Shown: piece after piece, positions 26,389-35,778 of the stretch | Position numbering within the stretch: position 1 is the first letter of the stretch | How the letters are laid out: every line of letters begins with the position of its first letter | Origin: Microbacterium forte | GTDB taxonomy: Bacteria > Actinomycetota > Actinomycetes > Actinomycetales > Microbacteriaceae | Length of the DNA stretch: 64,000 nucleotides | Direction: 5' to 3' | Assembly (NCBI RefSeq): GCF_031885415.1 | Contig: NZ_CP116871.1 | Span: 3,286,001 to 3,350,000, forward strand | The notes under the pieces: model-generated | The model's database searches: none | Seen by the model: only the letters and a program-made list of their open reading frames with translations | Told to the model about the DNA's origin: nothing | Position numbers and translations under genes: made by a program

Positions 26389-26895
26389 ATGAGATCCCCC
26401 CTTGCCCGGTGTGTCGCCGCGAGTGCTCTGGCCGTCGTCCTCATCGGTGGCGTCTCGGGCTGCGCCGTGCTGCCAGGCGCGTCGAGCCCGGCGCCGACCT
26501 CGACGGCCACGACTCCTGATCCCACGCCGTCCGTCGCAGAACCCACCTCCGAGCCCTCGGCCGCCCCGGAACCGACGCAGACTCCGGCTGGCGACTACGG
26601 CGGGTTCGCCGGCGCGGAGCTGGCGCAGATCTGCATCGATGCGACGCTCTCGGCGTTCCCGGCCGACGTCGCCTTCACCATCGAGGACACCCGCATCGAG
26701 CAGCGGCTGGTCTCGCCCGAGTGGCTCGTGCTGGTTCCGGCGCAGGCATCTGGGCTCGAGGCGCAGGCCCAGTGCACGATCGGCGGCTCGCTCGCCGCGC
26801 CCGAGCTCGGCATGTCGTCGGCGTCGCTCGAGCCGCTCCCGGAAGAGCAGATCGAGAACCTGATCCGCGGCGAGAACGAAGGCGGCGATCGCTAG
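26389..26895 (+). CDS. Small secreted lipoprotein of unknown function
   Basis: This 168-residue protein has a lipoprotein signal peptide: RSPLAR, a hydrophobic core, and the lipobox GVSGC with the acylated cysteine at C25. A Pro/Thr/Ser/Glu-rich linker (about 32-68) separates the anchor from a folded domain of about 100 residues that contains two cysteines (C82-region QICID and the AQCTIG region), probably a disulphide. No family is recognised. Its place after the sugar transferase suggests a role at the cell envelope, but that is only context. Confidence 0.75.
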   Translation: MRSPLARCVAASALAVVLIGGVSGCAVLPGASSPAPTSTATTPDPTPSVAEPTSEPSAAPEPTQTPAGDYGGFAGAELAQICIDATLSAFPADVAFTIEDTRIEQRLVSPEWLVLVPAQASGLEAQAQCTIGGSLAAPELGMSSASLEPLPEEQIENLIRGENEGGDR

Positions 26896-26933
26896 TGTGT
26901 GACGCGGGGGACATAGAACCCTCGACGAGACAC

Positions 26934-27893
26934 GTGCCGCAGCCGATCTTCTCGCGGCGCGTGATGCTAATCGCTGCCGGTGCGGCGTTCGGGGCCTCCG
27001 CCGTCGGGTGGGACCTGTTCTCGCCGGGGCTCAGCGCGACCGCGGCAGGAACCTATCTTCGGCCATGCGGCAGCGTCCCCATATCGAGCTCCTGGCAAGG
27101 ACACAAGAACCGTAATCCACCCTCCGGCGAGCCTGGCACCGACTATGCGGTCATCACCGGCACACAGATCCGGGCGGCGGCGAACGGCGTGATCGTGGAT
27201 CGGAAGGACTCCACGACGACCGCGACCGGACGGTATCTGGCGCTCCGAACCGACGACGGCAACTACATCCGCTATCTGCACCTGCAGTCGAGCACAGTGC
27301 CCTTGGGTGCGCGCGTCGCCCGCGGACAGGTGATCGCCTACTCGGGGGCATCAGGCTTCGGAAGCGAGTCGGGCTATGGCCCCCATGTCCACGTCTCCCT
27401 CTGGATCGGCGGCACGCCGCTGCAGCTGGGATTCACCAACTCGGTCGACTTCGAGAACTACGCCCAACCGGAGGATCCCGTGCCTATTCATCAGTCCAGC
27501 ACCTATTCGTGGAATGCCATCGTGCCAGTCGGAGTCTGGACTCGGGTGCCAGTCGCCGCAGACCTGTACTGGCTTGCTCACAGCAGCGCAACAGTGAAAG
27601 AAACCGGCGACCTCACGATCTACTTCACCGCGAGTGGAGTTACGAGAGGCTTTCAGGTACGAGTGGTCGCGGAAACGCTCAACGCGAGTGGAGGCGTCAC
27701 AAACGTCGCTCCTCAACCCGCACTCGAGATCCACGGGACCATCGCCACGACCAGGAACTCTCCTACATACGGTGATTATTCTCTTCCGTACTCGCTCTCC
27801 GGGCCGATTCGTCTGTTCGCTGAAGTTCGCGCTCTGAACGGTGGGCTTCGGATCCAGCAGGTGACGGTGAAGAAGAACTACTGGGTCTCGTAA
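26934..27893 (+). CDS. Exported M23/LytM-like protein with a Tat-like signal and altered zinc site
   Basis: The protein has about 319 residues. The N-terminus FSRRVMLIAAG is a twin-arginine-like signal with a hydrophobic stretch to about residue 35. The middle is an M23 (LytM/lysostaphin) fold with IRAAANGVIV, YIRYLHLQSS and the HxH motif in YGPHVHVSLW. The usual first zinc motif HxGxD reads EPGTD, so a Glu replaces the His ligand. The last 140 residues are beta-rich and unassigned. It may bind or cleave peptidoglycan or act as a non-catalytic regulator. Start GTG 26934 gives a normal signal; GTG 26895, overlapping the lipoprotein stop, is the alternative. Confidence 0.75.
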   Translation: MPQPIFSRRVMLIAAGAAFGASAVGWDLFSPGLSATAAGTYLRPCGSVPISSSWQGHKNRNPPSGEPGTDYAVITGTQIRAAANGVIVDRKDSTTTATGRYLALRTDDGNYIRYLHLQSSTVPLGARVARGQVIAYSGASGFGSESGYGPHVHVSLWIGGTPLQLGFTNSVDFENYAQPEDPVPIHQSSTYSWNAIVPVGVWTRVPVAADLYWLAHSSATVKETGDLTIYFTASGVTRGFQVRVVAETLNASGGVTNVAPQPALEIHGTIATTRNSPTYGDYSLPYSLSGPIRLFAEVRALNGGLRIQQVTVKKNYWVS

Positions 27894-27992
27894 GAGATCA
27901 GTACCGAAATACTTCCACCGGAAACCCGTTGCGTGCAGAATGAACGTGCGTCGGGGACCCGGCGCATCAGAACGGATGCAAGGGGGCCCGCA

Positions 27993-28205
27993 ATGGGTAT
28001 CGATGAGACCGTCAACAAGGGCAAAGATCTGTACGAGCAGAACAAGGACAAGATCGCCGAGGCAGTGAAGAGCGAGCAGGCCGAGGACATCAGCGACAAG
28101 GTCCTCGACGGCGTCGCCGACTTCGCCAAGAAGATCGCGCCCGGGGCCGCCGACAAGATCGACGAGATCCGCGACACCGCCGACAAGGCTGTCGGCAACG
28201 AATAG
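27993..28205 (+). CDS. Small helical protein, MT0933/Rv0909-type antitoxin-like
   Basis: This 70-residue, charged, all-helical protein runs through short amphipathic repeats (GIDETVNKGKDLYEQNKDKI, FAKKIAPGAADKIDEI) of the kind seen in the MT0933 antitoxin family. No toxin gene is next to it, so a toxin-antitoxin role is doubtful; a stress-related or CsbD-like role is as likely. The start ATG 27993 is decided by AGGGGG at 27981-27986. A strong terminator follows. Confidence 0.7.
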   Translation: MGIDETVNKGKDLYEQNKDKIAEAVKSEQAEDISDKVLDGVADFAKKIAPGAADKIDEIRDTADKAVGNE

Positions 28206-28223
28206 GACTCTCGACTGAGACCG

Positions 28224-28260
28224 AGAGCGGCGACTCCTCCATCGGGGGAGTCGCCGCTCT
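28224..28260 (+). terminator. Strong intrinsic terminator hairpin
   Basis: A 17-bp stem (28224-28240 with 28244-28260; core GAGCGGCGACTCC / GGAGTCGCCGCTC) with a 3-nt loop, followed by TCTGC. It closes the polysaccharide region. Confidence 0.8.
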
Positions 28261-28715
28261 TCTGCATCCGGCACCAAGTATTCCGCCCGGCGGTATCGCG
28301 TTTCACGACAGCGTCCCCTTAGAATGGATGACGATCGCCTGGGGAACTTGCGATCAGGGATGTCGAAGGGGTTCGACCTCCCGCACTCACGCGGTTCGCC
28401 GCGTCAAACTGGGGATAACGATTTTGGGGATCATCGTGCGACGCGCGCACTCTGTGCGCTCAGACGTCATCCCGCCCGCGCGGCGGTCGCTTCGCCGCGC
28501 CCTCGGTCGAGGATCCCGGCGTCCCTTCACGCCGGGCTCCTCGCGTTCGGTGTGCCCCCTCGCACTGAACGCCCTCCCCAAGCGGGGCGAGGCATGGGGA
28601 TGCCTCGCCCCGCTCTCACCGCCTTTCTGACGATCGCTCGGGGCATCGCGGGCACGTCGATCCGACCCCGGACGGACGAGTCCAGCGGATGCACAGCGAA
28701 TGCGACACGCCCGGG
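28261..28715. other. Gene-poor spacer with strong inverted repeats
   Basis: No coding sequence can be supported here. Frames on both strands give Arg/Pro/Ser-rich translations without conserved motifs. The stretch holds at least two strong hairpins: CCCGGCG/CGCCGGG at 28515-28536, extended by GAGGA/TCCTC, and the 15-bp stem at 28581-28614. A short hydrophobic reading (RRVKLGITILGIIV, near 28400-28440) may be the remnant of a membrane-protein start, but it breaks off at once. Confidence 0.5.
28581..28614. repeat. 15-bp perfect inverted repeat (terminator-like)
   Basis: AGCGGGGCGAGGCAT and its exact complement ATGCCTCGCCCCGCT are separated by GGGG. It has no gene just upstream on either strand to terminate, unless an unannotated transcript crosses the spacer. 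Confidence 0.7.
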
Positions 28716-28716
28716 T

Positions 28717-28746
28717 TTGCGCAAGTGAAATCGGCCGTGGCAGAAT
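28717..28746 (+). promoter_or_regulatory. Candidate S10 operon promoter
   Basis: TTGCGC (28717-28722), an 18-bp spacer and CAGAAT (28741-28746) form a plausible promoter about 320 nt before rpsJ. Confidence 0.5.
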
Positions 28747-28752
28747 AGACAG

Positions 28753-29066
28753 GTTCGACATTCCGGCGCGCTCAGCGTGGCCGGATCACCATCACGACAG
28801 TGCATAGGCGGCGCAGACGCGCAGGGACCTAGGCCGCGGGTGGCAGAACGATCCCGACATCTTCATCACGAGGGCTTCGCCGTGCGCGGCGGAGGTCGGA
28901 CACCCGCTCGCTGCGAGGCGTGCGGGATGACAGCAGAACAGTGGTGCAGCAGATCGACTCGCGAGAGCCGTCTGAGTGCCGAGGCGCGAACAGCGCCGAC
29001 GTGCGTCCAATGCCCCTGGGTCACCCGGCCCAGGTCGGTAAGACGCTTAAAGAGAGAGAGCAGACA
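28753..29066 (+). promoter_or_regulatory. Long leader of the S10 operon
   Basis: About 310 nt lie between the candidate promoter and rpsJ without a supported gene. Several hairpins can be drawn: CGCCG-tgcg-CGGCG (28878-28891), GCGC-gaaca-GCGC (28985-28997) and CCTGGG-8 nt-CCCAGG (29015-29034). In Escherichia coli the S10 leader is the target of L4 autoregulation; whether this leader has such a role is not known. Confidence 0.4.
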
Positions 29067-29375
29067 ATGGCGGGACAGAAGATCCGCATTCGCCTGAAGT
29101 CGTATGACCACGAGGTCATCGACACGTCCGCACGCAAGATCGTCGACACAGTGACCCGCGCGGGCGCAACGGTCGTCGGCCCCGTGCCCCTGCCGACCGA
29201 GAAGAACGTCGTGTGCGTCATCCGGTCGCCCCACAAGTACAAGGACAGCCGCGAGCACTTCGAGATGCGCACCCACAAGCGTCTGATCGACATCATCGAC
29301 CCGACGCCCAAGGCTGTCGACTCGCTGATGCGTCTCGACCTGCCTGCCGATGTCAACATCGAGATCAAGCTCTGA
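29067..29375 (+). CDS. rpsJ: 30S ribosomal protein S10
   Basis: This 102-residue protein has the full S10 pattern: [14 protein letters not shown] at the start, GPVPLPTEK in the middle and [13 protein letters not shown] for the rRNA-facing loop. It is a 30S head protein that also binds NusB in antitermination. It is the first gene of the S10 operon. A purine-rich GAGAGAGAG stretch just upstream (29051-29060) serves as ribosome-binding region. Confidence 0.98.
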   Translation: MAGQKIRIRLKSYDHEVIDTSARKIVDTVTRAGATVVGPVPLPTEKNVVCVIRSPHKYKDSREHFEMRTHKRLIDIIDPTPKAVDSLMRLDLPADVNIEIKL

Positions 29376-29383
29376 GGTCGGAC

Positions 29384-30043
29384 ATGGTTGATATCAACTC
29401 CAAGATTTCCAAGGGCATGCTGGGCACCAAGCTCGGTATGACCCAGGTCTGGAACGAGAGCGGCAAGCTCGTTCCCGTCACCGTCATCGAGCTCGCCTCG
29501 AACGTGGTCACGCAGATCCGTACGCCCGAGAAGGACGGCTACAACGCCGTTCAGATCGCCTACGGCCAGATCGACCCGCGCAAGGTGAACAAGCCGCTGA
29601 CCGCCCACTTCGAGGCCGCCGGCGTCACGCCGCGTCGTCACGTCACCGAGATCCGCACCGCGGATGCCGGCGACTACACGCCGGGCCAGGAGCTCACGGT
29701 CGACGGCACCTTCGAAGCAGGCCAGCTCGTCGACGTCGTCGGCACGAGCAAGGGCAAGGGCTTCGCCGGTGTCATGAAGCGTCACAACTTCAAGGGCGTC
29801 TCGGCTTCGCACGGTTCGCACCGCAACCACCGCAAGCCCGGCTCCATCGGCGCATCGTCGACCCCGAGCCGCGTCTTCAAGGGCATGCGCATGGCCGGCC
29901 GTATGGGTGGCGAGCGCGTGACCGTCCTCAACCTCACGGTGCACGCCATCGACATCGAGAAGGGTCTGCTGCTCGTCAAGGGCGCCGTCCCCGGTGCTCG
30001 TGGCCGTATCGTCTACGTCCGCAACGCAGTGAAGGGTGCCTGA
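29384..30043 (+). CDS. rplC: 50S ribosomal protein L3
   Basis: This 219-residue L3 has [15 protein letters not shown] at the N-terminus and the [13 protein letters not shown] and [12 protein letters not shown] signatures. It binds 23S rRNA near its 3' end and is needed early in 50S assembly. ATG 29384 lies 8 nt after the rpsJ stop; the frame is open further upstream inside rpsJ, but only this start gives the family N-terminus. Confidence 0.98.
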   Translation: MVDINSKISKGMLGTKLGMTQVWNESGKLVPVTVIELASNVVTQIRTPEKDGYNAVQIAYGQIDPRKVNKPLTAHFEAAGVTPRRHVTEIRTADAGDYTPGQELTVDGTFEAGQLVDVVGTSKGKGFAGVMKRHNFKGVSASHGSHRNHRKPGSIGASSTPSRVFKGMRMAGRMGGERVTVLNLTVHAIDIEKGLLLVKGAVPGARGRIVYVRNAVKGA

Positions 30044-30045
30044 TC

Positions 30046-30708
30046 ATGGCTGACTCCACTCTCGCGCTTGACGTCCTCAACGCAGACGGCAAGAAGGCTG
30101 GCTCGATCGAGCTTCCCGCCGCGCTGTTCGACGCCAAGACGAACATCCCGCTCATCCACCAGGTCGTCGTCGCGCAGCTCGCGGCGGCTCGCCAGGGAAC
30201 CCACTCGACCAAGCGTCGCGGTGAGGTCTCGGGTGCCGGCCGCAAGCCCTTCAAGCAGAAGGGCACGGGTAACGCCCGTCAGGGCTCGATCCGCGCGCCG
30301 CACATGACCGGCGGTGGAATCGTGCACGGCCCCAAGCCGCGCGACTACTCGCAGCGCACGCCCAAGAAGATGATCGCGGCCGCCCTCCTGGGTGCGCTCA
30401 GCGACCGCTTCCGCGGCGACCGCATCCACGCCATCGAGACCTTCGGCATCAACGGCACGCCTTCGACCAAGACCGCGGTGAACTTCCTCACCAACGTCGT
30501 CTCGTCGAAGAACGTGCTCGTCGTGATCGAGCGCAACGACGACGTGACGCTGAAGAGCATCCGCAACCTGTCGAACCTGCACGTACTGACGTTCGACCAG
30601 CTCAACGCCTACGACGTGCTCGTCTCCGACGACATCGTCTTCACCCAGGCCGCGCTCGAGGGCTTCATCGCCTCCAAGTCCGGCGCCAACCAGGAGGTCT
30701 CCGCATGA
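30046..30708 (+). CDS. rplD: 50S ribosomal protein L4
   Basis: This 220-residue L4 has the exit-tunnel extension with [21 protein letters not shown] and the [14 protein letters not shown] block. L4 lines the peptide tunnel and, in some bacteria, represses its own operon. It starts 2 nt after rplC and overlaps rplW by ATGA. Confidence 0.98.
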   Translation: MADSTLALDVLNADGKKAGSIELPAALFDAKTNIPLIHQVVVAQLAAARQGTHSTKRRGEVSGAGRKPFKQKGTGNARQGSIRAPHMTGGGIVHGPKPRDYSQRTPKKMIAAALLGALSDRFRGDRIHAIETFGINGTPSTKTAVNFLTNVVSSKNVLVVIERNDDVTLKSIRNLSNLHVLTFDQLNAYDVLVSDDIVFTQAALEGFIASKSGANQEVSA

Positions 30709-31028
30709 GCGAGCAGGCAGCTGTTCTCCAGACGGCCCTGAACAAGGACCCGCGCGACATCATCCTGAAGCCGGTCGTGTCCGAGAAGAGCTACGGTCTC
30801 ATCGACGAGGGTAAGTACACCTTCCTCGTGGACCCGCGCGCTTCGAAGACCGAGATCAAGCTCGCCATCGAGAAGATCTTCGGCGTCAAGGTCGCTGGGG
30901 TCAACACCCTCAACCGCGTCGGCAAGGCTCGTCGCACCCGCTTCGGCGCAGGCAAGCGCAAGGACACCAAGCGTGCCATCGTGACCCTGAAGTCGGGCAC
31001 CATCGACATCTTCACGGCAATCGGCTGA
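30705..31028 (+). CDS. rplW: 50S ribosomal protein L23
   Basis: This 107-residue L23 has [18 protein letters not shown] and the RNA-binding [19 protein letters not shown]. It sits at the tunnel exit and is the docking point for trigger factor and SRP. The start overlaps the rplD stop by 4 nt. There are about ten extra N-terminal residues ([11 protein letters not shown]) before the conserved domain. Confidence 0.98.
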   Translation: MSEQAAVLQTALNKDPRDIILKPVVSEKSYGLIDEGKYTFLVDPRASKTEIKLAIEKIFGVKVAGVNTLNRVGKARRTRFGAGKRKDTKRAIVTLKSGTIDIFTAIG

Positions 31029-31048
31029 TCCGGGGGATAAGGACAATA

Positions 31049-31888
31049 ATGGCTATTCGCAAGTACAAGCCCACGACCCCGGGCCGTCGCGGCTCGTCGG
31101 TGGCTGACTTCGCCGAGATCACCCGATCGACGCCGGAGAAGTCGCTGCTGCGCCCGCTCTCGAAGACCGGTGGTCGCAACAACCAGGGCCGCATCACGAC
31201 CCGTCACATCGGTGGTGGCCACAAGCGCCAGTACCGCGTCATCGACTTCCGTCGCAATGACAAGGACGGCGTGGACGCCCGTGTCGCTCACATCGAGTAC
31301 GACCCCAACCGCACGGCTCGCATCGCGCTGCTGCACTACTTCGACGGCGAGAAGCGCTACATCCTCGCGCCGGCGAAGCTGAAGCAGGGCGACGTCATCG
31401 AGTCGGGCGCTGGTGCCGACATCAAGCCGGGTAACAACCTCCCGCTGAAGAACATCCCGACGGGTACCGTCATCCACGCGATCGAGCTCCGTCCCGGTGG
31501 CGGCGCGAAGATGGCACGTTCGGCCGGTGCATCCGTCCGTCTCGTCGCCAAGGATGGCAACTTCGCCCAGCTGCGTCTGCCCTCGGGCGAGATCCGCAAC
31601 GTCGACTCGCGCTGCCGCGCGACCATCGGCGAGGTCGGCAACGCCGAGCAGTCGAACATCAACTGGGGCAAGGCCGGCCGCATGCGTTGGAAGGGCGTCC
31701 GCCCGACCGTCCGTGGTGTCGCGATGAACCCGGTCGACCACCCGCACGGTGGTGGTGAGGGCAAGACGTCCGGTGGACGTCACCCCGTCTCCCCGTGGGG
31801 CCAGGCTGAGGGTCGCACCCGTCACGCCAACAAGGAAAGCGACAAGTACATCGTGCGTCGTCGTAACGCCGGCAAGAAGCGTAAGTAG
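31049..31888 (+). CDS. rplB: 50S ribosomal protein L2
   Basis: This 279-residue L2 has ARKYKP-like [34 protein letters not shown] and the C-terminal [16 protein letters not shown] with the conserved histidine near the peptidyl-transferase centre. It is required for subunit joining. A gap of 20 nt with GGGGATAAGGA precedes it. Confidence 0.99.
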   Translation: MAIRKYKPTTPGRRGSSVADFAEITRSTPEKSLLRPLSKTGGRNNQGRITTRHIGGGHKRQYRVIDFRRNDKDGVDARVAHIEYDPNRTARIALLHYFDGEKRYILAPAKLKQGDVIESGAGADIKPGNNLPLKNIPTGTVIHAIELRPGGGAKMARSAGASVRLVAKDGNFAQLRLPSGEIRNVDSRCRATIGEVGNAEQSNINWGKAGRMRWKGVRPTVRGVAMNPVDHPHGGGEGKTSGGRHPVSPWGQAEGRTRHANKESDKYIVRRRNAGKKRK

Positions 31889-31900
31889 GAGTAAGAGAAG

Positions 31901-32182
31901 ATGCCTCGCAGTCTTAAGAAGGGCCCCTTCGTCGACGATCACCTGCTTCGCAAGGTGGTCGTGCAGAACGAAGCCGGCACCAAGAACGTCATCAAGACCT
32001 GGTCTCGCCGGTCCATGATCATCCCGGCCATGCTGGGTCACACGATCGCGGTCCACGACGGTCGCAAGCACATTCCTGTGTTTGTCTCCGAGACCATGGT
32101 CGGCCACAAACTGGGCGAGTTTGCGCCCACCCGCACCTTCCGCGGCCACGAGAAGGACGACAAGAAGGGCCGCCGCCGCTGA
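31901..32182 (+). CDS. rpsS: 30S ribosomal protein S19
   Basis: This 93-residue S19 has the typical [15 protein letters not shown] start and HNGR-type [12 protein letters not shown] with [16 protein letters not shown]. It binds 16S rRNA in the 30S head together with S13. AGGAG stands just before it. Confidence 0.98.
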   Translation: MPRSLKKGPFVDDHLLRKVVVQNEAGTKNVIKTWSRRSMIIPAMLGHTIAVHDGRKHIPVFVSETMVGHKLGEFAPTRTFRGHEKDDKKGRRR

Positions 32183-32207
32183 CGCGGTGGCGATAGAGGA
32201 GAGAGAA

Positions 32208-32606
32208 ATGGTGGAGTCCATCGCACGCGTGCGACACATCCGCGTGACCCCTCAGAAGGCTCGTCGTGTCGTCGCGCTCATCAAGGGCAAGCAGGCCCAG
32301 GAGGCTCTGGCGATCCTGAAGTTCGCACAGCAGAGCGCCAGTGAGCCGATCTACAAGCTTGTCGCGTCGGCCATGGCCAACGCGCAGGTCAAGGCGGATC
32401 GTGACGGCGAGTACCTCGACGAGCAGGACCTGTACGTGGCTAACGCCTACGTAGACGAGGGCACGACGCTCAAGCGTTTCCGCCCCCGTGCACAGGGTCG
32501 CGCTTTCCAGATCAAGAAGCGCACGAGCCACATCACGGTCGTGCTCTCGACGCCTGAGGCGGCCCCGGCCGCTGCAAGCGACAGCAACAAGAAGGCGAGC
32601 AAGTAA
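32208..32606 (+). CDS. rplV: 50S ribosomal protein L22
   Basis: This 132-residue L22 has [17 protein letters not shown], the beta-hairpin region that reaches into the exit tunnel, and [23 protein letters not shown] short Ala/Ser/Lys tail follows the usual end. The frame is open upstream inside rpsS; ATG 32208 with AGGAGAGAG before it gives the family N-terminus. Confidence 0.98.
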   Translation: MVESIARVRHIRVTPQKARRVVALIKGKQAQEALAILKFAQQSASEPIYKLVASAMANAQVKADRDGEYLDEQDLYVANAYVDEGTTLKRFRPRAQGRAFQIKKRTSHITVVLSTPEAAPAAASDSNKKASK

Positions 32607-33361
32607 TGGGACAGAAAGTAAACCCGTACGGCTTCCGCCTCGGCATCACCACGGACCACGTGTCGCGTTGGTTCTCGGACTCGACGAAGCCGGGTCAGCG
32701 TTACGCCGACTACGTCGCCGAGGACATCAAGATCCGCAACCTGCTGAAGACGCAGCTCGACCGCGCCGGTGTCTCGAACATCGAGATCGAGCGCACCCGT
32801 GACCGCGTCCGCGTCGACATCCACACCGCCCGTCCGGGCATCGTGATCGGTCGTCGTGGCGCCGAGGCCGAGCGCATCCGCGGCGACCTCGAGAAGCTCT
32901 CGGGCAAGCAGATCCAGCTGAACATCCTCGAGGTCAAGAACCCCGAGGCTGACGCTCAGCTCGTCGCACAGGGCATCGCCGAGCAGCTCTCTGCTCGCGT
33001 GGCGTTCCGTCGTGCGATGCGCAAGGGTCTCCAGGGCGCTCAGCGCGCTGGCGCCAAGGGCATCCGCATCCAGGTCTCCGGCCGCCTCGGCGGCGCCGAG
33101 ATGAGCCGCTCGGAGTTCTACCGCGAGGGTCGTGTGCCGCTGCACACGCTGCGCGCGAACATCGACTACGGCTTCTACGAGGCGAAGACCACCTTCGGCC
33201 GCATCGGCGTGAAGGTCTGGATCTACAAGGGTGACCTGACCAACAAGGAGCTTGCTCGCGAGCAGGCCAACGCACCGAAGTCCCGTCGTGACGACCGTGG
33301 TGGCGACCGCCGCCGCGCGCCGCGCAACGAGGCCCCTGTCGCAGAAGGAGCGTCTGCCTGA
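32606..33361 (+). CDS. rpsC: 30S ribosomal protein S3
   Basis: This 251-residue S3 has [13 protein letters not shown] at the start, the KH domain with [20 protein letters not shown] and the C-terminal [12 protein letters not shown]. It forms part of the mRNA entry site. An Arg/Asp/Gly/Ala-rich tail of about 30 residues follows the conserved part. Start and previous stop overlap by one base (TAATG). Confidence 0.98.
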   Translation: MGQKVNPYGFRLGITTDHVSRWFSDSTKPGQRYADYVAEDIKIRNLLKTQLDRAGVSNIEIERTRDRVRVDIHTARPGIVIGRRGAEAERIRGDLEKLSGKQIQLNILEVKNPEADAQLVAQGIAEQLSARVAFRRAMRKGLQGAQRAGAKGIRIQVSGRLGGAEMSRSEFYREGRVPLHTLRANIDYGFYEAKTTFGRIGVKVWIYKGDLTNKELAREQANAPKSRRDDRGGDRRRAPRNEAPVAEGASA

Positions 33362-33780
33362 TGCTTATTCCCCGCAAGGTCAAGTTCCGTAAGCAGCACC
33401 ACCCCGGTCGCAGCGGCCAGGCGACTGGTGGCACGAAGGTCTCCTTCGGCGACTACGGGATCCAGGCGCTCACGCCTGCCTACGTGACGAACCGTCAGAT
33501 CGAGTCCGCTCGTATCGCGGTCACGCGTCACATCAAGCGTGGCGGCAAGGTGTGGATCAACATCTACCCCGACCGTCCCCTCACGAAGAAGCCTGCCGAG
33601 ACCCGCATGGGTTCCGGTAAGGGTTCCCCCGAGTGGTGGGTCGCCAACGTCAAGCCGGGTCGCGTCCTCTTCGAGGTCTCAGGCGTGAGCGAAGAACTCG
33701 CTCGCGAGGCACTCACCCGTGCCATTCACAAGCTGCCTCTCAAGGCACGCATCATCAAGCGCGAGGAGGGCGACGCGTAA
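33361..33780 (+). CDS. rplP: 50S ribosomal protein L16
   Basis: This 139-residue L16 has [14 protein letters not shown] at the start, the [19 protein letters not shown] block and the conserved [13 protein letters not shown]. It contacts the elbow of A- and P-site tRNA. TGATG overlap with rpsC. Confidence 0.99.
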   Translation: MLIPRKVKFRKQHHPGRSGQATGGTKVSFGDYGIQALTPAYVTNRQIESARIAVTRHIKRGGKVWINIYPDRPLTKKPAETRMGSGKGSPEWWVANVKPGRVLFEVSGVSEELAREALTRAIHKLPLKARIIKREEGDA

Positions 33781-34097
33781 TGGCGATCGGCACCAAGGAG
33801 CTCGCTCCGGCAGAGCTCGACACGTTCGAAGACCAGCGCCTCGTTGAGGAGCTGCGTAAGGCCAAGGAGGAGCTGTTCAACCTCCGTTTCCAGTCGGCCA
33901 CCGGCCAGCTGGAGAGCCACGGCCGCATCCGCGCCGTCAAGCGCGACATCGCGCGTCTCTACACCGTGATCCGCGAACGTGAGCTGGGCATCCGTGCGAC
34001 GCCCGCTCCCGTCGAGGCTCCGGCCAAGAAGGCGACCAAGTCGAAGGCGAAGAAGGCGGACTCCGCCGACGACGCCGTGAAGGAAGAGGCTGAGTGA
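33780..34097 (+). CDS. rpmC: 50S ribosomal protein L29 with a lysine-rich C-terminal extension
   Basis: Residues 1-75 form the usual two-helix L29 ([37 protein letters not shown]). The protein is 105 residues, compared with about 65-80 in most bacteria; the extra end is rich in Ala, Lys, Pro and Glu ([16 protein letters not shown]). L29 lies beside L23 at the tunnel exit. TAATG overlap with rplP. Confidence 0.97.
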   Translation: MAIGTKELAPAELDTFEDQRLVEELRKAKEELFNLRFQSATGQLESHGRIRAVKRDIARLYTVIRERELGIRATPAPVEAPAKKATKSKAKKADSADDAVKEEAE

Positions 34098-34414
34098 TGG
34101 CCACCAAGAAGGAAGCTGCCGTCGAGGCTGAGCACGCAGCACACGATGTTCGCGATGCGGATGCCCGTGGGTACCGCAAGTCGCGTCGTGGCTACGTCAT
34201 CAGCGACAAGATGGACAAGACCATCGTGGTCGAGGTCGAGGACCGCGTGAAGCACCCGCTTTACGGCAAGGTCATCCGCCGCACCTCGAAGGTCAAGGCG
34301 CACGATGAGGCGAACTCCGCCGGCATCGGCGACCTCGTCCTGATCAACGAGACCCGCCCGCTCAGCGCCACGAAGCGCTGGCGTCTGGTTGAGATTCTGG
34401 AGAAGGCCAAGTGA
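34097..34414 (+). CDS. rpsQ: 30S ribosomal protein S17
   Basis: This 105-residue S17 has [34 protein letters not shown] and [21 protein letters not shown]. About 25 acidic/alanine residues precede the conserved core. ATG 34097 (TGATG with rpmC) is used; GTG 34094 is a possible start one codon earlier. Confidence 0.97.
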   Translation: MATKKEAAVEAEHAAHDVRDADARGYRKSRRGYVISDKMDKTIVVEVEDRVKHPLYGKVIRRTSKVKAHDEANSAGIGDLVLINETRPLSATKRWRLVEILEKAK

Positions 34415-34779
34415 TCCAGCAGGAATCCCGCCTCAAGGTCGCCGACAACACCGGCGCGAAGGAACTGCTCACCATCCGTGTGCTCGGCGGCTCGCGCCGT
34501 CGTTACGCCGGTCTCGGTGACACGATCATCGCGACCGTCAAGGACGCGATCCCGGGCGGAAACGTCAAGAAGGGCGATGTGGTCAAGGCCGTCATCGTCC
34601 GTACGGTCAAGTCCACGCGTCGTCCCGACGGCTCGTACATCAAGTTCGACGAGAACGCCGCCGTGATCCTGAAGAACGACGGGGAGCCCCGCGGCACCCG
34701 TATCTTCGGACCGGTCGGTCGCGAGCTTCGTGACAAGAAGTTCATGAAGATCGTCTCGCTGGCGCCGGAGGTTATTTAA
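34411..34779 (+). CDS. rplN: 50S ribosomal protein L14
   Basis: This 122-residue L14 has [32 protein letters not shown] and [13 protein letters not shown]. It forms the inter-subunit bridge with 16S rRNA and is the target of ribosome silencing factor. Start is GTG, overlapping the rpsQ stop as GTGA. Confidence 0.99.
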   Translation: MIQQESRLKVADNTGAKELLTIRVLGGSRRRYAGLGDTIIATVKDAIPGGNVKKGDVVKAVIVRTVKSTRRPDGSYIKFDENAAVILKNDGEPRGTRIFGPVGRELRDKKFMKIVSLAPEVI

Positions 34780-34782
34780 GTC

Positions 34783-35142
34783 ATGGCGAAGATCAAGAAA
34801 GGTGACCTGGTTCAGGTCATCACCGGAGCGACGCAGGAGCGTGGCGGAGATCGCGGCAAGCAGGGCAAGGTCCTCGAGATCCTGGCCGACAAGAACCGCA
34901 TCATCGTCGAAGGCGTGAACTACGTCACCAAGCACACGCGCGTCGGTCAGACGCAGCGTGGCACCAAGACGGGCGGCCTCGAGACTGTCGAGGCCTCCAT
35001 CCACATCTCGAACGTCGCACTCGTCGACCCCTCGACCAAGAAGCCGACCAAGGTCGGCCACCGGGTCGAGGAGCAGACCAAGGACGGCGTCAAGCGCACC
35101 GTTCGTGTGCGGTACGCGAAGAAGTCAGGTAAGGACCTCTGA
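34783..35142 (+). CDS. rplX: 50S ribosomal protein L24
   Basis: This 119-residue L24 has the KOW motif [13 protein letters not shown] with GKQGKVLEI, and the NYVTKHTR and SNVALVDP blocks. L24 starts 50S assembly by binding the 5' part of 23S rRNA. The spacing to rplN is 3 nt. Confidence 0.98.
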   Translation: MAKIKKGDLVQVITGATQERGGDRGKQGKVLEILADKNRIIVEGVNYVTKHTRVGQTQRGTKTGGLETVEASIHISNVALVDPSTKKPTKVGHRVEEQTKDGVKRTVRVRYAKKSGKDL

Positions 35143-35732
35143 TGGCAACCACCGACGCTGCGGTGGCTGGCAAGATCCAGCCCCGCCTGAAGGCGAAGTA
35201 CAAGGCCGAGATCCAGCAGAAGCTGCAGGATGAGTTCGGCTACACCAACGTGATGCAGATCCCCGGTCTGGTCAAGGTCGTCGTGAACACCGGTGTCGGT
35301 GAAGCGGCCCGCGACAGCAAGGTGATCGACGGCGCGATCGACGATCTCACCAAGATCACCGGTCAGAAGCCGCTCGTCACGAAGGCTCGCAAGTCGATCG
35401 CGCAGTTCAAGCTGCGCGAGGGCCAGGCCATCGGCGCACACGTCACCCTCCGCGGTGACCGTGCATGGGAGTTCCTGGACCGTCTCGTCTCGCTCGCTCT
35501 GCCCCGCATCCGCGACTTCCGCGGTCTGTCGGGCAAGCAGTTCGACGGGAACGGCAACTACACCTTCGGTCTCCAGGAGCAGAGCGTGTTCCACGAGATC
35601 GATCAGGACAAGATCGACCGGGTTCGCGGTTTCGACATCACTGTCGTCACCACCGCGAAGACGGACGACGAAGGTCGCGCGCTTCTGCGTCACCTCGGCT
35701 TCCCCTTCCGTACGGAAGACGCCAAGGCGTAA
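35142..35732 (+). CDS. rplE: 50S ribosomal protein L5
   Basis: This 196-residue L5 has [42 protein letters not shown] and [17 protein letters not shown]. It carries 5S rRNA into the 50S subunit. TGATG overlap with rplX. It is the last gene before the internal hairpin, and no rpsN follows. Confidence 0.99.
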   Translation: MATTDAAVAGKIQPRLKAKYKAEIQQKLQDEFGYTNVMQIPGLVKVVVNTGVGEAARDSKVIDGAIDDLTKITGQKPLVTKARKSIAQFKLREGQAIGAHVTLRGDRAWEFLDRLVSLALPRIRDFRGLSGKQFDGNGNYTFGLQEQSVFHEIDQDKIDRVRGFDITVVTTAKTDDEGRALLRHLGFPFRTEDAKA

Positions 35733-35739
35733 GCGGTTT

Positions 35740-35766
35740 CGGGCGGGGCGCACAGCGCCCCGCCCG
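35740..35766 (+). terminator. Hairpin between rplE and rpsH
   Basis: CGGGCGGGGCG / CGCCCCGCCCG forms a perfect 11-bp stem with loop CACAG, 7 nt after the rplE stop. Only ATCCC follows, so it may attenuate and not stop transcription. Confidence 0.6.
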
Positions 35767-35772
35767 ATCCCG

Positions 35773-35778
35773 TACAAT
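35773..35778 (+). promoter_or_regulatory. -10 element TACAAT upstream of rpsH
   Basis: TACAAT is a near-consensus -10 right after the hairpin and would give a leader of about 70 nt. No good -35 is visible. AAAGGA near 35839-35844 is the ribosome-binding site. Confidence 0.55.

Noticed and set aside
28324..28728. Overlapping open frames of 100-134 codons in the spacer before the S10 operon
   Set aside because: Their composition is Arg/Pro/Ser/Gly-rich as expected for random GC-rich DNA; there is no ribosome-binding site and they run through perfect hairpins.
30791..32239. Very long minus-strand frames opposite the ribosomal genes (also 34947-36590 and 43466-45622)
   Set aside because: They are shadows of highly biased coding sequences on the other strand; the translations are low-complexity Asp/Val/Leu/Arg and contain no domain.
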